Source: a virus
IMG/VR virus record: IMGVR_UViG_3300035183_000203
Span: 1 to 28,985 of that record
Reading direction: 5' to 3' (one strand)
Length of the DNA: 28,985 nt
The notes beneath the pieces were generated by a model. That model was not told the DNA's origin. It searched no databases and saw only the letters and a list, made by a program, of their open reading frames with translations. Of the stretch, positions 19,459-28,800 are shown piece by piece. The translations under genes were made by a program, and so were the position numbers. Numbering within the stretch: the first letter of the stretch is position 1; each line of letters opens with the position of its first letter.

Positions 19459-19803
19459 TTATCCACCACGAGCGGGGGAGAGGTACTGCACTACTGCGCC
19501 GAAGTTTCCGCTCGACGCCACATCGTTGGTTACGCTGAGTTTCGTCAGGCTGGGAGCGTCGCAGAAAATCTCAAGCACATAGTGACCGGCGGATGAATAA
19601 GCCGCGCTTACATCGCGTTTCAGTTCCGTTGAACCGGCCTTGAAAATGGCGTTGACTTTCAGCGAGTTGCTGGATGGTACCTGCGGTACGATGGTATGCA
19701 GGTACAACGGTTTGGTCATTGCCGTCAACGCGAAATCGCTCAGGGTTTCATCTGCGGTCAGGTTCCCGGCAGAAGCGGCTCGGAGTTCTGTATATTTATC
19801 CAT
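19459..19803 (-). CDS. Small virion/decoration-type protein (114 aa)
   Basis: ATG 19803 is preceded by AAGGAGG and is clearly better than upstream starts. The protein MDKYTELRAASAGNLTADET continues with FALTAMTKPLYLHTIVPQVP and beta-rich KAGSTELKRDVSAAYSSAGH. It immediately follows the capsid gene (11 bp), and its size and beta content resemble capsid decoration or small head proteins. It shares the capsid's strong ribosome binding sites, so it is probably abundant. The family is not recognised with certainty. Confidence 0.75.
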   Translation of the reverse strand: MDKYTELRAASAGNLTADETLSDFALTAMTKPLYLHTIVPQVPSSNSLKVNAIFKAGSTELKRDVSAAYSSAGHYVLEIFCDAPSLTKLSVTNDVASSGNFGAVVQYLSPARGG

Positions 19804-19813
19804 CTCGTCCTCC

Positions 19814-20791
19814 TTATGCAGCCACGATGTTGTAAACACGCGCAAACGAGCGCGGGCTTGAGAAGTACAAACCGGGGCTGAAACGCACAACTGTGCGGTA
19901 ATGCGTGCGGGCTTCGATCAAGCCAACATCCTCAGCGGTCGGCATTTCCTGGCACCAGCCGGCCAGATACGGTTCGCCGAAGCGGACACAGTACAGACTG
20001 GACGTTGCGCCTCCGGTGAGGGCCGCGCCATCGGCAGTCTCCGTATCACCAAGAATGGTAGTGCTTTGGTCGGCCTTGTAACCAACGTCAACAATCTTGG
20101 GGCCGCCTTTGCCGAAAGTCGTGAAAATGCGGCCTAACTGGTCGGTCGTGGTGTCGAGTAGATTAGACTGGCGACAGGCTGACTGGAAGCGGCGGTAGAG
20201 CGTGCGCCCCATGAAAAGCACTTTGTCGCTGGGATTGCCGTCTACCTGATCCATTACATTGTCAATCAGGTCAAAGAGCCTGTTCGTCCACACGGAGGTT
20301 GATAAAGCGGTATCGGGCGAAATATCCAGCCCGCCACCATCAATAGATTGAGCCGCGCCTAAATCGTTTCGCAGTCTGTACCACAAGCCAACAATCGCGT
20401 CTTCGTCCGTAGTGGGGGTGTTGTTGAAGAAGGCGTCGTTGAACGCGAAGGCTGCGCCTTTCATAATCGCCTCAGACTGTATGGCGCGGTTGTCAACCAT
20501 TGAGTCCGCTTTGACATACTCGTACGGAACGTCAATCATGCCGCCCATGAAGTACAGGCGTTCCTTGATTGGTTCGGGATTGACTTTCAATTGCGTGAAA
20601 GTCTCGCTAACTTTGCGCCAGGGAACAGTCGGGAGACTGTTGAAGCGCAACATTTCCTGCGTCAGTTGCGAAGATGTCTTGAATTTCAACATGTCAAGGA
20701 TTGGGCTGGCTTCACGCCAGGTACGCACCAACGCGCGGGTTATAGGGGTTGCGGTTAATTCATAATCCGCAAGGGTAAATTCGTTTGCCAT
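19814..20791 (-). CDS. Major capsid protein, HK97-fold type
   Basis: The 325-aa length, a position directly after a scaffold-like gene and the composition fit a major head protein. Features include an N-terminal helical segment (MANEFTLADYELTATPITRA, REASPILDMLKF), an extended loop with FTQLKVNPEPIKERLYFMGG, a spine-helix region (RAIQSEAIMKGAAFAFNDAF), the P-domain segment VWTNRLFDLIDNVMDQVDGN, and a terminal beta stretch (CVRFGEPYLAGWCQEMP...FSPGLYFSSPRSFARVYNI). Such proteins build the icosahedral shell. TGGAGG precedes ATG 20791, and the leader ATGGAGGCCCATA is nearly repeated before the scaffold gene. No protease gene or pro-domain is apparent. Confidence 0.85.
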   Translation of the reverse strand: MANEFTLADYELTATPITRALVRTWREASPILDMLKFKTSSQLTQEMLRFNSLPTVPWRKVSETFTQLKVNPEPIKERLYFMGGMIDVPYEYVKADSMVDNRAIQSEAIMKGAAFAFNDAFFNNTPTTDEDAIVGLWYRLRNDLGAAQSIDGGGLDISPDTALSTSVWTNRLFDLIDNVMDQVDGNPSDKVLFMGRTLYRRFQSACRQSNLLDTTTDQLGRIFTTFGKGGPKIVDVGYKADQSTTILGDTETADGAALTGGATSSLYCVRFGEPYLAGWCQEMPTAEDVGLIEARTHYRTVVRFSPGLYFSSPRSFARVYNIVAA

Positions 20792-20824
20792 TATGGGCCT
20801 CCATTACTGGCAGGCCGCCCGTTG

Positions 20825-21541
20825 CTACCTTTTCTGGTACGCCTGTTTCCAAAGTTCAACGGAACTTCCGGCTACGGGTACGCCGGGGCTTCCGTTTCCG
20901 CTCGGAATACGCGCTGTCGGGTCGGACGACTCTGCACTGGTATTGTTTGGTTGTTTGTTCGTCCCGGAGGCTTTTGCTTTCTCTGACGCCAGTCGAAGAA
21001 TGGTTTCCAGATAAATCTTGGGGTCTGTAATGCTTGCCAGTTTGTCGGCTCCGGGGTCATCCGGTTCGATAAAGACTCCAAGCGCTTTCTGAATCCCATA
21101 CGCTTGCGCGTTGACTGGATCGCGCAATGCGGCCTCTTCCCAACTGGCGGGTAGGGGTTCCGCACCAGCGGGAGGTTCCGACGAAGTTGGCGATTGTATC
21201 GCTTCTTGATAGGCTTTTGCGCGCATGGCATCCGCTTCCTCGGCGGACAATTCCTTGCCATACCGTTTGGCCGTTTCAATGACTTTTTCGACTTCCGCCA
21301 ACTTCTTCTGAACGTTGTTTCGCAGTGCGTCCGAGTAACTCTGCGCTTTGCGGTAGGCGGTTTCCGCCGCTTCCTGTGCAATGCGAAGAGCTTCCTCGCG
21401 AGTGATTGGTTCTGATTTTACTTCTTGCTGGCCGGGAGACTGCGTTTCTTCGCCTGCCGGAATTGCCGACTGCTCGATTACAGGCTCACCTCCGGGCTTC
21501 CCTGCGCCCTGCCCCGAAGTAATATCGTTCGTATCGCTCAT
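20825..21541 (-). CDS. Scaffolding-like protein (238 aa)
   Basis: An acidic protein low in hydrophobic core residues. Pro/Gly/Gln-rich termini flank a coiled-coil helix (EALRIAQEAAETAYRKAQSY, LAEVEKVIETAKRYGKELSA), the classic makeup of phage scaffolding proteins that guide procapsid assembly and leave afterwards. A second helical block (YLETILRLASEKAKASG) and a C-terminal basic helix (VELWKQAYQKR) follow; the latter could bind the capsid subunit. It lies directly upstream of the capsid gene. ATGGAGGCACATA before the ATG is a strong site. The protein was assigned by composition and position. Confidence 0.8.
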   Translation of the reverse strand: MSDTNDITSGQGAGKPGGEPVIEQSAIPAGEETQSPGQQEVKSEPITREEALRIAQEAAETAYRKAQSYSDALRNNVQKKLAEVEKVIETAKRYGKELSAEEADAMRAKAYQEAIQSPTSSEPPAGAEPLPASWEEAALRDPVNAQAYGIQKALGVFIEPDDPGADKLASITDPKIYLETILRLASEKAKASGTNKQPNNTSAESSDPTARIPSGNGSPGVPVAGSSVELWKQAYQKR

Positions 21542-21558
21542 TATGTGCCTCCATTTTT

Positions 21559-21574
21559 TTTCAGATTCTATAAA
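21559..21574. repeat. 16-bp repeat copy 2 (first copy at 7015-7030)
   Basis: Identical TTTCAGATTCTATAAA. On the minus strand it directly precedes the A-rich tract and ribosome binding site of the scaffold gene and follows a small GGGACG/CGTCCC stem (21581-21586, 21598-21603). Confidence 0.6.
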
Positions 21575-21628
21575 CAGAACGGGACGCGCTCAAGGCACGT
21601 CCCGCCGGTTTTCCGAATCTGTCGGACG

Positions 21629-21648
21629 TTGGCCGCACGCGCGGCCAA
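21629..21648 (-). promoter_or_regulatory. 5' stem-loop of late transcript
   Basis: TTGGCCGC (21629-21636) pairs exactly with GCGGCCAA (21641-21648) over a 4-nt loop. It lies just after the predicted start of the capsid transcript (about 21650). A hairpin at the 5' end may protect the mRNA; a palindromic operator or a terminator of the preceding gene are alternatives. Confidence 0.55.
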
Positions 21649-21656
21649 TCATGCGT

Positions 21657-21665
21657 ATTATATCA
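21657..21665 (-). promoter_or_regulatory. Extended -10 promoter for scaffold/capsid genes
   Basis: On the minus strand TGATATAAT is an extended -10 element (TGnTATAAT) with perfect TATAAT at 21662-21657. A -35 at 17 bp is poor (ATGTAT). It lies in front of the scaffold gene and overlaps no strong ORF on this strand except the end of the upstream small gene's intergenic region. Confidence 0.6.
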
Positions 21666-21676
21666 CACAAAAACGC

Positions 21677-21865
21677 TCAATACATTCGTCTGCGCTCGAT
21701 AACCTTGCGTTTCATCTTTTTCAACATTCTGCGCCGGCGCGCCTCTCTCTGCGCGCATATTTCACAGGCCTCAAGATGTTCCTGTATCTGTGTGCGCCAG
21801 TATTCCCTGAGACTGCGCGCCGCGCGCCACCTCTGCGCCAGCCATTCCAGTTCTTTACATCTCAT
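21677..21865 (-). CDS. Small Arg-rich protein (62 aa)
   Basis: ATG 21865 overlaps the stop of the phosphoesterase (ATGA). The product MRCKELEWLAQRWRAARSLR, then WRTQIQEHLEACEICAQREA and a terminal basic run, is helical and very basic, with a CEIC motif. It may bind nucleic acid or a virion component; the family is unknown. The ORF has the operon's codon use and close packing, so it is probably real. Confidence 0.7.
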   Translation of the reverse strand: MRCKELEWLAQRWRAARSLREYWRTQIQEHLEACEICAQREARRRRMLKKMKRKVIERRRMY

Positions 21866-22746
21866 TTTACGTCCGGTACAAAATCCATCTTTATATCTTT
21901 TTTCTCATAATAAAACCGCAGCCACACGGCCCCAAGCGGTTTTGGCGGTTTCCACGTTTCCACGTGCCAGCCCAGCGCGCCGTCCCTATATTCGTTTTTA
22001 TAGGTGGTTGTGCGAATATGATATTGTATATCCTGCTTCACTTCACCCAACTCAGTCAATCTCTCTCTGGCAATTGGAACGATAAAAGAATCGTGAGTGT
22101 GGCCGTTCATTACTATGTCGGCGTCGGGTAAATAAACTGCCTGGCGGTTGGTTTGGATTACGCCGCGCGTTACCGGCCCGCCGCCGCCCGCTCCGTGATG
22201 GTACTTCAATTTTTTACTCAGGCATTGCGTTTGAATGTTGAACATAAACCGCACCCATCCGCCATACCCGCCAACCTGAATCTTTCCGCCATAATCCCTG
22301 TTCAGACTGTATACCAGGTTGGATACCATATCTGTACCGCTGTTCTGCAACACTTTCTGGTCGTGATTGCCGCGTCCTATTACGATAAACTGGCTGGCAT
22401 ACGGCCCCAAAAACTTGGCCGTATCGTCCACAATCAAATCGAGCATGTTGCCGGCCTTGTACTCCGGTCTCAGTTCATCGTAGTTTCTGCGCGGGTCGAA
22501 TTTTCCCTGCATGACATCGAAGACATCTCCGGCGTCAATAATCAACGCCTTCCGTTGTTTAGCCTTTTCCAAATGCTCCAGTTCGAGTTCGCGGTCACAA
22601 TACACGCTGTCGTGATGTCTGTCGGATGTAAGTAGTATCCATTGTTCAAAACCAGGATGCGCCGAAAAATACACCGAGCAAACATTGCGTGAGTTATGGA
22701 CAACGCTCACCTTATCGTTGATTTGAATTTTATTCAGTTTTTTCAT
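21862..22746 (-). CDS. Calcineurin-like metallophosphoesterase (294 aa)
   Basis: All family metal-binding motifs are visible in order: SDRHHDS (Asp42, His44), DAGDVFD (Asp74), GRGNHDQ (Asn127, His128), KYHHG (His183) and NGHTHDS (His216, His218). Such enzymes use two metal ions to split phosphodiesters or phosphomonoesters. Phage versions are often encoded in virion modules, where the substrate is mostly unknown. Length and motif spacing are normal. GGATGGAAG precedes the ATG at 22746. It lies between the giant virion protein and the capsid unit, overlapping a small membrane peptide gene. Confidence 0.92.
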   Translation of the reverse strand: MKKLNKIQINDKVSVVHNSRNVCSVYFSAHPGFEQWILLTSDRHHDSVYCDRELELEHLEKAKQRKALIIDAGDVFDVMQGKFDPRRNYDELRPEYKAGNMLDLIVDDTAKFLGPYASQFIVIGRGNHDQKVLQNSGTDMVSNLVYSLNRDYGGKIQVGGYGGWVRFMFNIQTQCLSKKLKYHHGAGGGGPVTRGVIQTNRQAVYLPDADIVMNGHTHDSFIVPIARERLTELGEVKQDIQYHIRTTTYKNEYRDGALGWHVETWKPPKPLGAVWLRFYYEKKDIKMDFVPDVK

Positions 22747-22846
22747 CTTCCATCCTGCTTATTCGCCCGCTTACGACACAGGCAGAATATACGACAACCA
22801 GAGCGGACAAAAACACACCGCATAGAACACAGGATACAAATGACAT
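22730..22846 (-). CDS. Small single-pass membrane peptide (38 aa)
   Basis: The peptide starts MSFVSCVLCGVFLSALVVVY, with the hydrophobic helix continuing to SACVVSG, then a charged end (RISRMEDEKTE). An AAGGAAGG motif lies six bases before ATG 22846, directly after the stop of the giant gene. The stop overlaps the phosphoesterase start by 17 bp. Holin-, spanin- or exclusion-like roles are possible; none is proven. Confidence 0.65.
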   Translation of the reverse strand: MSFVSCVLCGVFLSALVVVYSACVVSGRISRMEDEKTE

Positions 22847-22860
22847 GGTTGCCTTCCTTT

Positions 22861-25800
22861 TTATGGCAAAGTCGGTACAATCACCTGATCCACAAATTCC
22901 TGAAGGGTATTGGTTGGTTTTCCGTTAGCCTCCCAGATCGCTGCCAACTCATGCAGTGCGCCCGCGCCTAGCGGCTGGCCTGTCATTCTGTATAAATCCA
23001 ACTGCATTCGAAGCGTTGGCGTTGCGTCTTTCAAATAAAACTCAGCCGTATAAGTTGGCTGGCTGCCTTCATCGCCGCCGCGATAGTATGTCAAAAGACG
23101 CTTGTATTGTTCTGCATTCATGTCTGGCGGAACATCCATCTTACCCTGTAAGATATTCTCAGCAATTTTACCGTCAATGAACGGAGCCGCTTCGGGATGG
23201 CTTTGTATGTAACTGCGCCGCCACGCCCAGTAATCGGATAGTTCTGGATACATCTGTTTGAATTGATACTGCTTCTCTTTTGGCATAGCGTAGTACATGT
23301 TTTGAATTTCCATGATGTTCGGATACCTGCGGTCGCGCTCCTGATAATATGTATTCAACTGTTGCGATATTTTCGGCGGCATTCCTTCCAGGCGCGGCAT
23401 CATTGCTTGAGGTATTTCGGTTACGCCGCGCGTTGCCTCCGTTTGCGGAACCATCCCGCCCAGCATACGACTCCAAACCGCCAGCGTGTTCACGTCAATA
23501 CTTTCTGCGCTGCGGGTATTTTTATCCAAAAACGCTCGCTGGAATAAGTCGCCCATCTGCGCCCTGATAATTTTCTGGTTGCCTTTATCAAGTCCCATGT
23601 AACGATTCCAAATCTGTCCAACCAGGAAGGCGCGCAACATTTCTTCTGGAGACTTGCCTTTCATCAAATAACTTTCGTATTCCGGGTGGTCGTCAAAGAA
23701 TCGCTGCACTGCTTTTTTGTCGCCGTTATCGTATGCTTTCCAGGCTGCGTTCCACTTCTCTTTCAAGCCCCGATAGCGCAACTCTCCTTCCGGCAGTAAT
23801 TGCGCGCCAAACAAAGATTCCGGCACGGCCAACAACATTTCTTCAAGGCTTGCGCCATGTGTACCGGCGTACAATGCGGACATGCCGGGAACGCGCAGCA
23901 TTAATTCCTGCTTCACCCGCTCACGCGCCAATTCATATAACGGCCCCTGTTTTTCAATCATCGCCTTGTTTGCCATCTCCGGCGATACGGGCTTTCCGTC
24001 AATCTCTGTCCCATCAGCCACCATGTTAGCGAGTTGACGGTTGATGTAATAATCTCCGTATTCGCCAAATTCCGGCAGTCCCGCTTTGCTTCTTAGCCAC
24101 TCCTCCGGTTTTCCCAACAACCCGATCACATTGCCCAACGCCTCAAATGGCGAACCTTTGAGCGCGGCCTCGAATGCACGCGTGCTTTTCAGCATGGGCG
24201 TCTCTGATATTTTCTCTCCCTGTCCGGTTGCCAGATAATACGGCGTTGTCAGATAAAAGCCTATCCCAAACATCATATTCATAAATTCAGCAGGGCCAGT
24301 GATTTGTTCTGTGCGCCTCAGTTTCGCTTCAGCCAAAGCCTTCTCGTAAACCGGCCCCTGCCCGCTAAGAGCCTGTTGAATTTCATCCTGCGTATATGTG
24401 CCATCCTTCGCCCATTCCTGCAAAATACGCTCGGCTTCAATTAGTTGATTTCGTTTATCACTTGCCATCGTCTCGAATGGAGACAGAAAATTCGAGAATT
24501 GGAAAATCTGACGGACGGGGTCAACATAAACGTTATCTCCCATCCAGTCGGGCAGGAACGGCGCGGGCAGTTTGATTCTGCCGCGTAATCGTTCCGGCCA
24601 ATCGCGCTGATATTTATTCATCATCTGCTGGATTCTGGCGTAATGCGCGAACCATCCAATACGATCGGGCGCGTTCAGAAACCAGTTTTTCATCGTCTCA
24701 GTTCCCCAGAAACGATAGGGAAATACCGTATCCACCCATTCGCCAAATGGAGTCCGGTTGTTATAGTTCAGCATGGCCAGGTCGCGCTGCATTTCGGCAA
24801 AACGCGTGGTTATCAGTTTGCTGGTTGCCAGGTCGCCGCGCACTTGATTGAGATACCGCCGCAGCATGGCCTGCGTCTCAGCGTCCAGTCCGCTGATATT
24901 GAGCGTGCGCGTTACCCCCTCACCGGCCACCTTCTTCATCTCGTTGAGAAGCGGCCAAACGTAATTCGTCCAGCCTTCGTCCAGTACACGGCTTTCCGGC
25001 AGGAAGCCGCCGCTCAATTCATCGTATCCGTTTGGAGGCACACGCGTATCAGCGTTCTGGAAGAGTCGGTCAAATGAGTTTAGTTTCTCTTCCACCTGCC
25101 GCCTGAAATTTGCCTCTGCCTGTTTTGTCGCTTCTATTTCCGCATCTGCGCTTTCTGTACCAGTCGACTCGCGCGTTATCACTCTTTCTGCTTTAGCCTG
25201 CGCCTGTGCTTGCGCTGCCGATTGTTCCGCCAATCCATTCGCAATCTTCCCGCTTTTGGCGTTCTTCTCAGCCTCAGCAGCCACTTCGCCTATTGTGCGG
25301 TTGATGTACGAGCCGTATGTTTCATTGCCGACAACAGCATTGGCCACACTGTCCGGAATCTTATCAGCCAGCGCATATAGCGCGTCAGGATTTTTTTCTT
25401 TGACAGCTTTCTTAAACTTTTTTTCCCAGGCAGCCAAATCAAACCCGGCTTCCTCTGCAAGCGTTTTGATATTCATACGATTTTCCAGAACACTCCGGAC
25501 GAACTCCGGCGTTATGCGCGGGTCGCCCAATCCCTTCAAATCAGGTATTCCGCCGTATTCTTTCATTTTCAGCGCGCCAAGCAGCGCGTAGGTGTCTGCC
25601 GGATTATACGGCGCGTTGTCACGGAGATAACGCCCAGCTACGTCCCACACTCTCTGAACATGTTCCTGTCTCGCGGCCGCTTCCATTGCATTCCGCTGCT
25701 GCGCCGCTGCCAGCATTCCGTTTATGTCTTCCGTGCTGCCGCCATTTACGGCATCCCATACCGTCCAGACTCCAAGTCTTTTCAACTCCCTGAATTGTTC

Positions 25801-28800
25801 TATCATCAGAGGATAATCCTGCTGATAGAATTTTTCATTGGCGAGTCTTCGCTGCGCTCCATCCATGCCTTTTATACTGGCACGATGTTCGTTGATTTTC
25901 TCTATCATCTTCTCGCGGAACTGACGCCACTGGCTGAAGACTTCATCCGTAACCAATCCGACGCGCTCGCCATAAATATCGCCCATCAGTTTGGCGATAG
26001 ATTTCTGCATAGTTTCCATGTGCGCTTGCGCCTGCCGATGCGCCTGCTCGAATACTTTTTGCACGCGGTCGTTGCTGGCCTGCACATCATCCCAGAAAGC
26101 AGGGTCGTTCATTTTCCCCGCCCATTTGTCGTGCAGTTGTAGGCGCTCATCGAAGCGCGCCCGATATGCGTCTCCGTATGCCCGTTGATACTCACTCAGC
26201 GCGGCCATAAAATCCTGCGCCATCGGATGATTGACGCCAAGCCCATCAAAGAGGGCTTTGTAGTTTGCCAGTTGATATGAGTTCGTCCGATTCCAACTTG
26301 CCCGATTCTGTCTCTCATAGTCCATTATCAGAGTGTCACGCAACTCAGGCGGAGCCTCATATACCGTATCCCATAAGTCGCCATAACCCAGATAATGATT
26401 CAGCCAGCGGTCAAAATACCCGCCCTCGATTTCCTCCAGAATATTTACAATGCCAAGCCCGCCTTCGATTGTCACCTTATTCTTGACGTGTTCAATGCGC
26501 TTGGCAATGTCAGTAGCATTGCGAACGTCCATCATATCCTGCGCCCGCTGCACTACATCATTGAAAACCCGCATACGCTGCTCGGCAGTTTTGGCCGTCT
26601 TCAGCCGCTTATCCAGTTCGTCCAGTATTCCCAACTCCGAAAACGTGCGGATTGCCTCATCCGCATTCGTTCCCAGCCGCCGCGCCGCTTCCTCTAATAC
26701 CGCCCGTCCATGCCCAATCTGTTCCTGACGGTATACGGCGTTTTCGATTTCATTCATATTCAAGCCGCTCTCGATGAAATGGTAAAGCGTCTTCTCGTCA
26801 AAACCTGCGGCCGTCAGCCGCTGCCGCAACTCCGGGTCCACCAAACGGAAACCCTTGCCCGGTTTCCAAATCTCATTCATCATCCTTTTCATCGAGATAA
26901 CATACGCGTTCTGACTTTCCACACTCTCAACAAACTCGTTCAGTTTGCCGAATATGCCGATTTTATTCACGCCGCTAATAACATCGCTGACGGCTTTCCA
27001 TATTCCGCGCTGCTCGGACGCTTTTGCGATTACGTCCATTCCAGGAATCTCACCTTTGCCAACTGCCTCACCGGTAAAACCTACGCCTTCCCCATAGCGC
27101 GCCGGTTTGAAGCCAAAACGATCAAGCCATTCTGCCGCCGCTGCTGGGCTGACGTATCCGTAATTTCCGGCCGCCACCCGCCCCATGATATTGCCGATTT
27201 CATTCTGAATAAAGTTCCCAGGATTCAACCCCAACAATGCCAGACTTTGCGCCTTCTTCAAAAGAGGCGCGACTTTTCCAACCCAAAAATTATTATTCGG
27301 CTTTACGTCATAAAACTTAACCGCCCAATCCGCGAAGTGCTTACCCATATTCGCTATCGTCTGCGCCTTCCACATATCAAATGTGTAGGGCGCACCGTTT
27401 TCATGGAATACTTTTACAATGCTGGATAAATCATCCGGCGTAAACCGCCCAGCTTTTGCCGCTTCCAACAAGTCGGTAGCCGCGTTGCCAGTCATCTGGC
27501 CAGCCTTCTCGATAATGCGCTGATAATTCCGCTTCACATCTGTGGCGTCAGATAAATCCTTGATTACTCTTTCGGGCTTCTCGCCCAGCACTTCGGCCAG
27601 TTTATTTAGAATATTGATGTTTGGCTGCACCGCCTCCCAGCGCGCCACATCAATCCCCAGGTCGTAGTTTTTCATGGCCGGGAAGATAGTGTACCATTCA
27701 GGCGAGTTCAACATCCGTGCGCCAAACTCAGCGGCAACTCTATTATCCGTTCCCTGCAACTGCTTGAAGTGCGCGCTCAGTTCGTCCACGTTATCAAACA
27801 TGTTTAGATACGCGCCCAGATTTTCCACCGCCATATTCAAAGCGGTAATTGCCCGTCTTTTAGGCGTCAGCATGGTGAAAAATTCTCGGACGCGTTCTAT
27901 ACCTGATGTAGCAGGCTTTTCCAGTTTGGCAATTTTCCCTTCCTCGGTAATCCCACCCAGGAACTTCTCATAATCCGATAACTCATTAACTGGCGTTGCC
28001 TGAATTATGGCTTTTAATTTATCCTTGCCCTCGCTTATTTGATGAGAACCCTCAAACGCCTGCGCCACCCTTTGCGCCTGCTTTGCCTTAAGAGCATAGG
28101 CGTCTGCGCGCTCAAGGTCTCCCTCCGCCTTGAATTTCTCTGCCAGTTTCACATAGTGGTTGGATTCCAACTCTCCGAATTTCGATATGATTTTACTTCC
28201 CACTGCGCCGGTATAATTCAGCGGGTCGGCAATTGATTGCCCGAACATATCGCTCATTTGCCCAATCACACCAGCCTGAAAGTCAAGCGCAACCTGCCTG
28301 TAATTCTCTCCGTTTTTAATTCTCTGCCGCGCTTCGTTAATCCTCTGCTGAAAATTCTGTGTCAATTCCTCTGGCATGGACTGGCCAATTATTAATTCAT
28401 CCCCTTTATATCTGTCCGGATTCAACATCAGGCTCGTAAGCCGTTCGGCCACCCAGATAGGCGGGGAAAGTTTCAGAATATCAGTTGCTTCAACATTGCC
28501 TTTCAACAGACGGGGCAAATCTTCAGTTGCGGCCGCGTTTATTGCAGGCCCCAGCGTTTCAAATGTCACCGCGCCCGCGTTCCAACCCTCGGCTGAAAAT
28601 ACATCCTTTAATGAAACATTTGGGTCTTGTATTGCTCCAATGGCCTGAACACCAAGTCCAATTGTTTTCTCAACTTGTTCGGTCAAAAAGTTCAATAGCC
28701 CAAACGTGCGCCGCGCTACCGCAGACAAATCGCCAGGACGGTCAACTTTTCCGTTCTGAATAACCATAGGCTGGCCATAAGTGCCGCGTAATACATTTGT

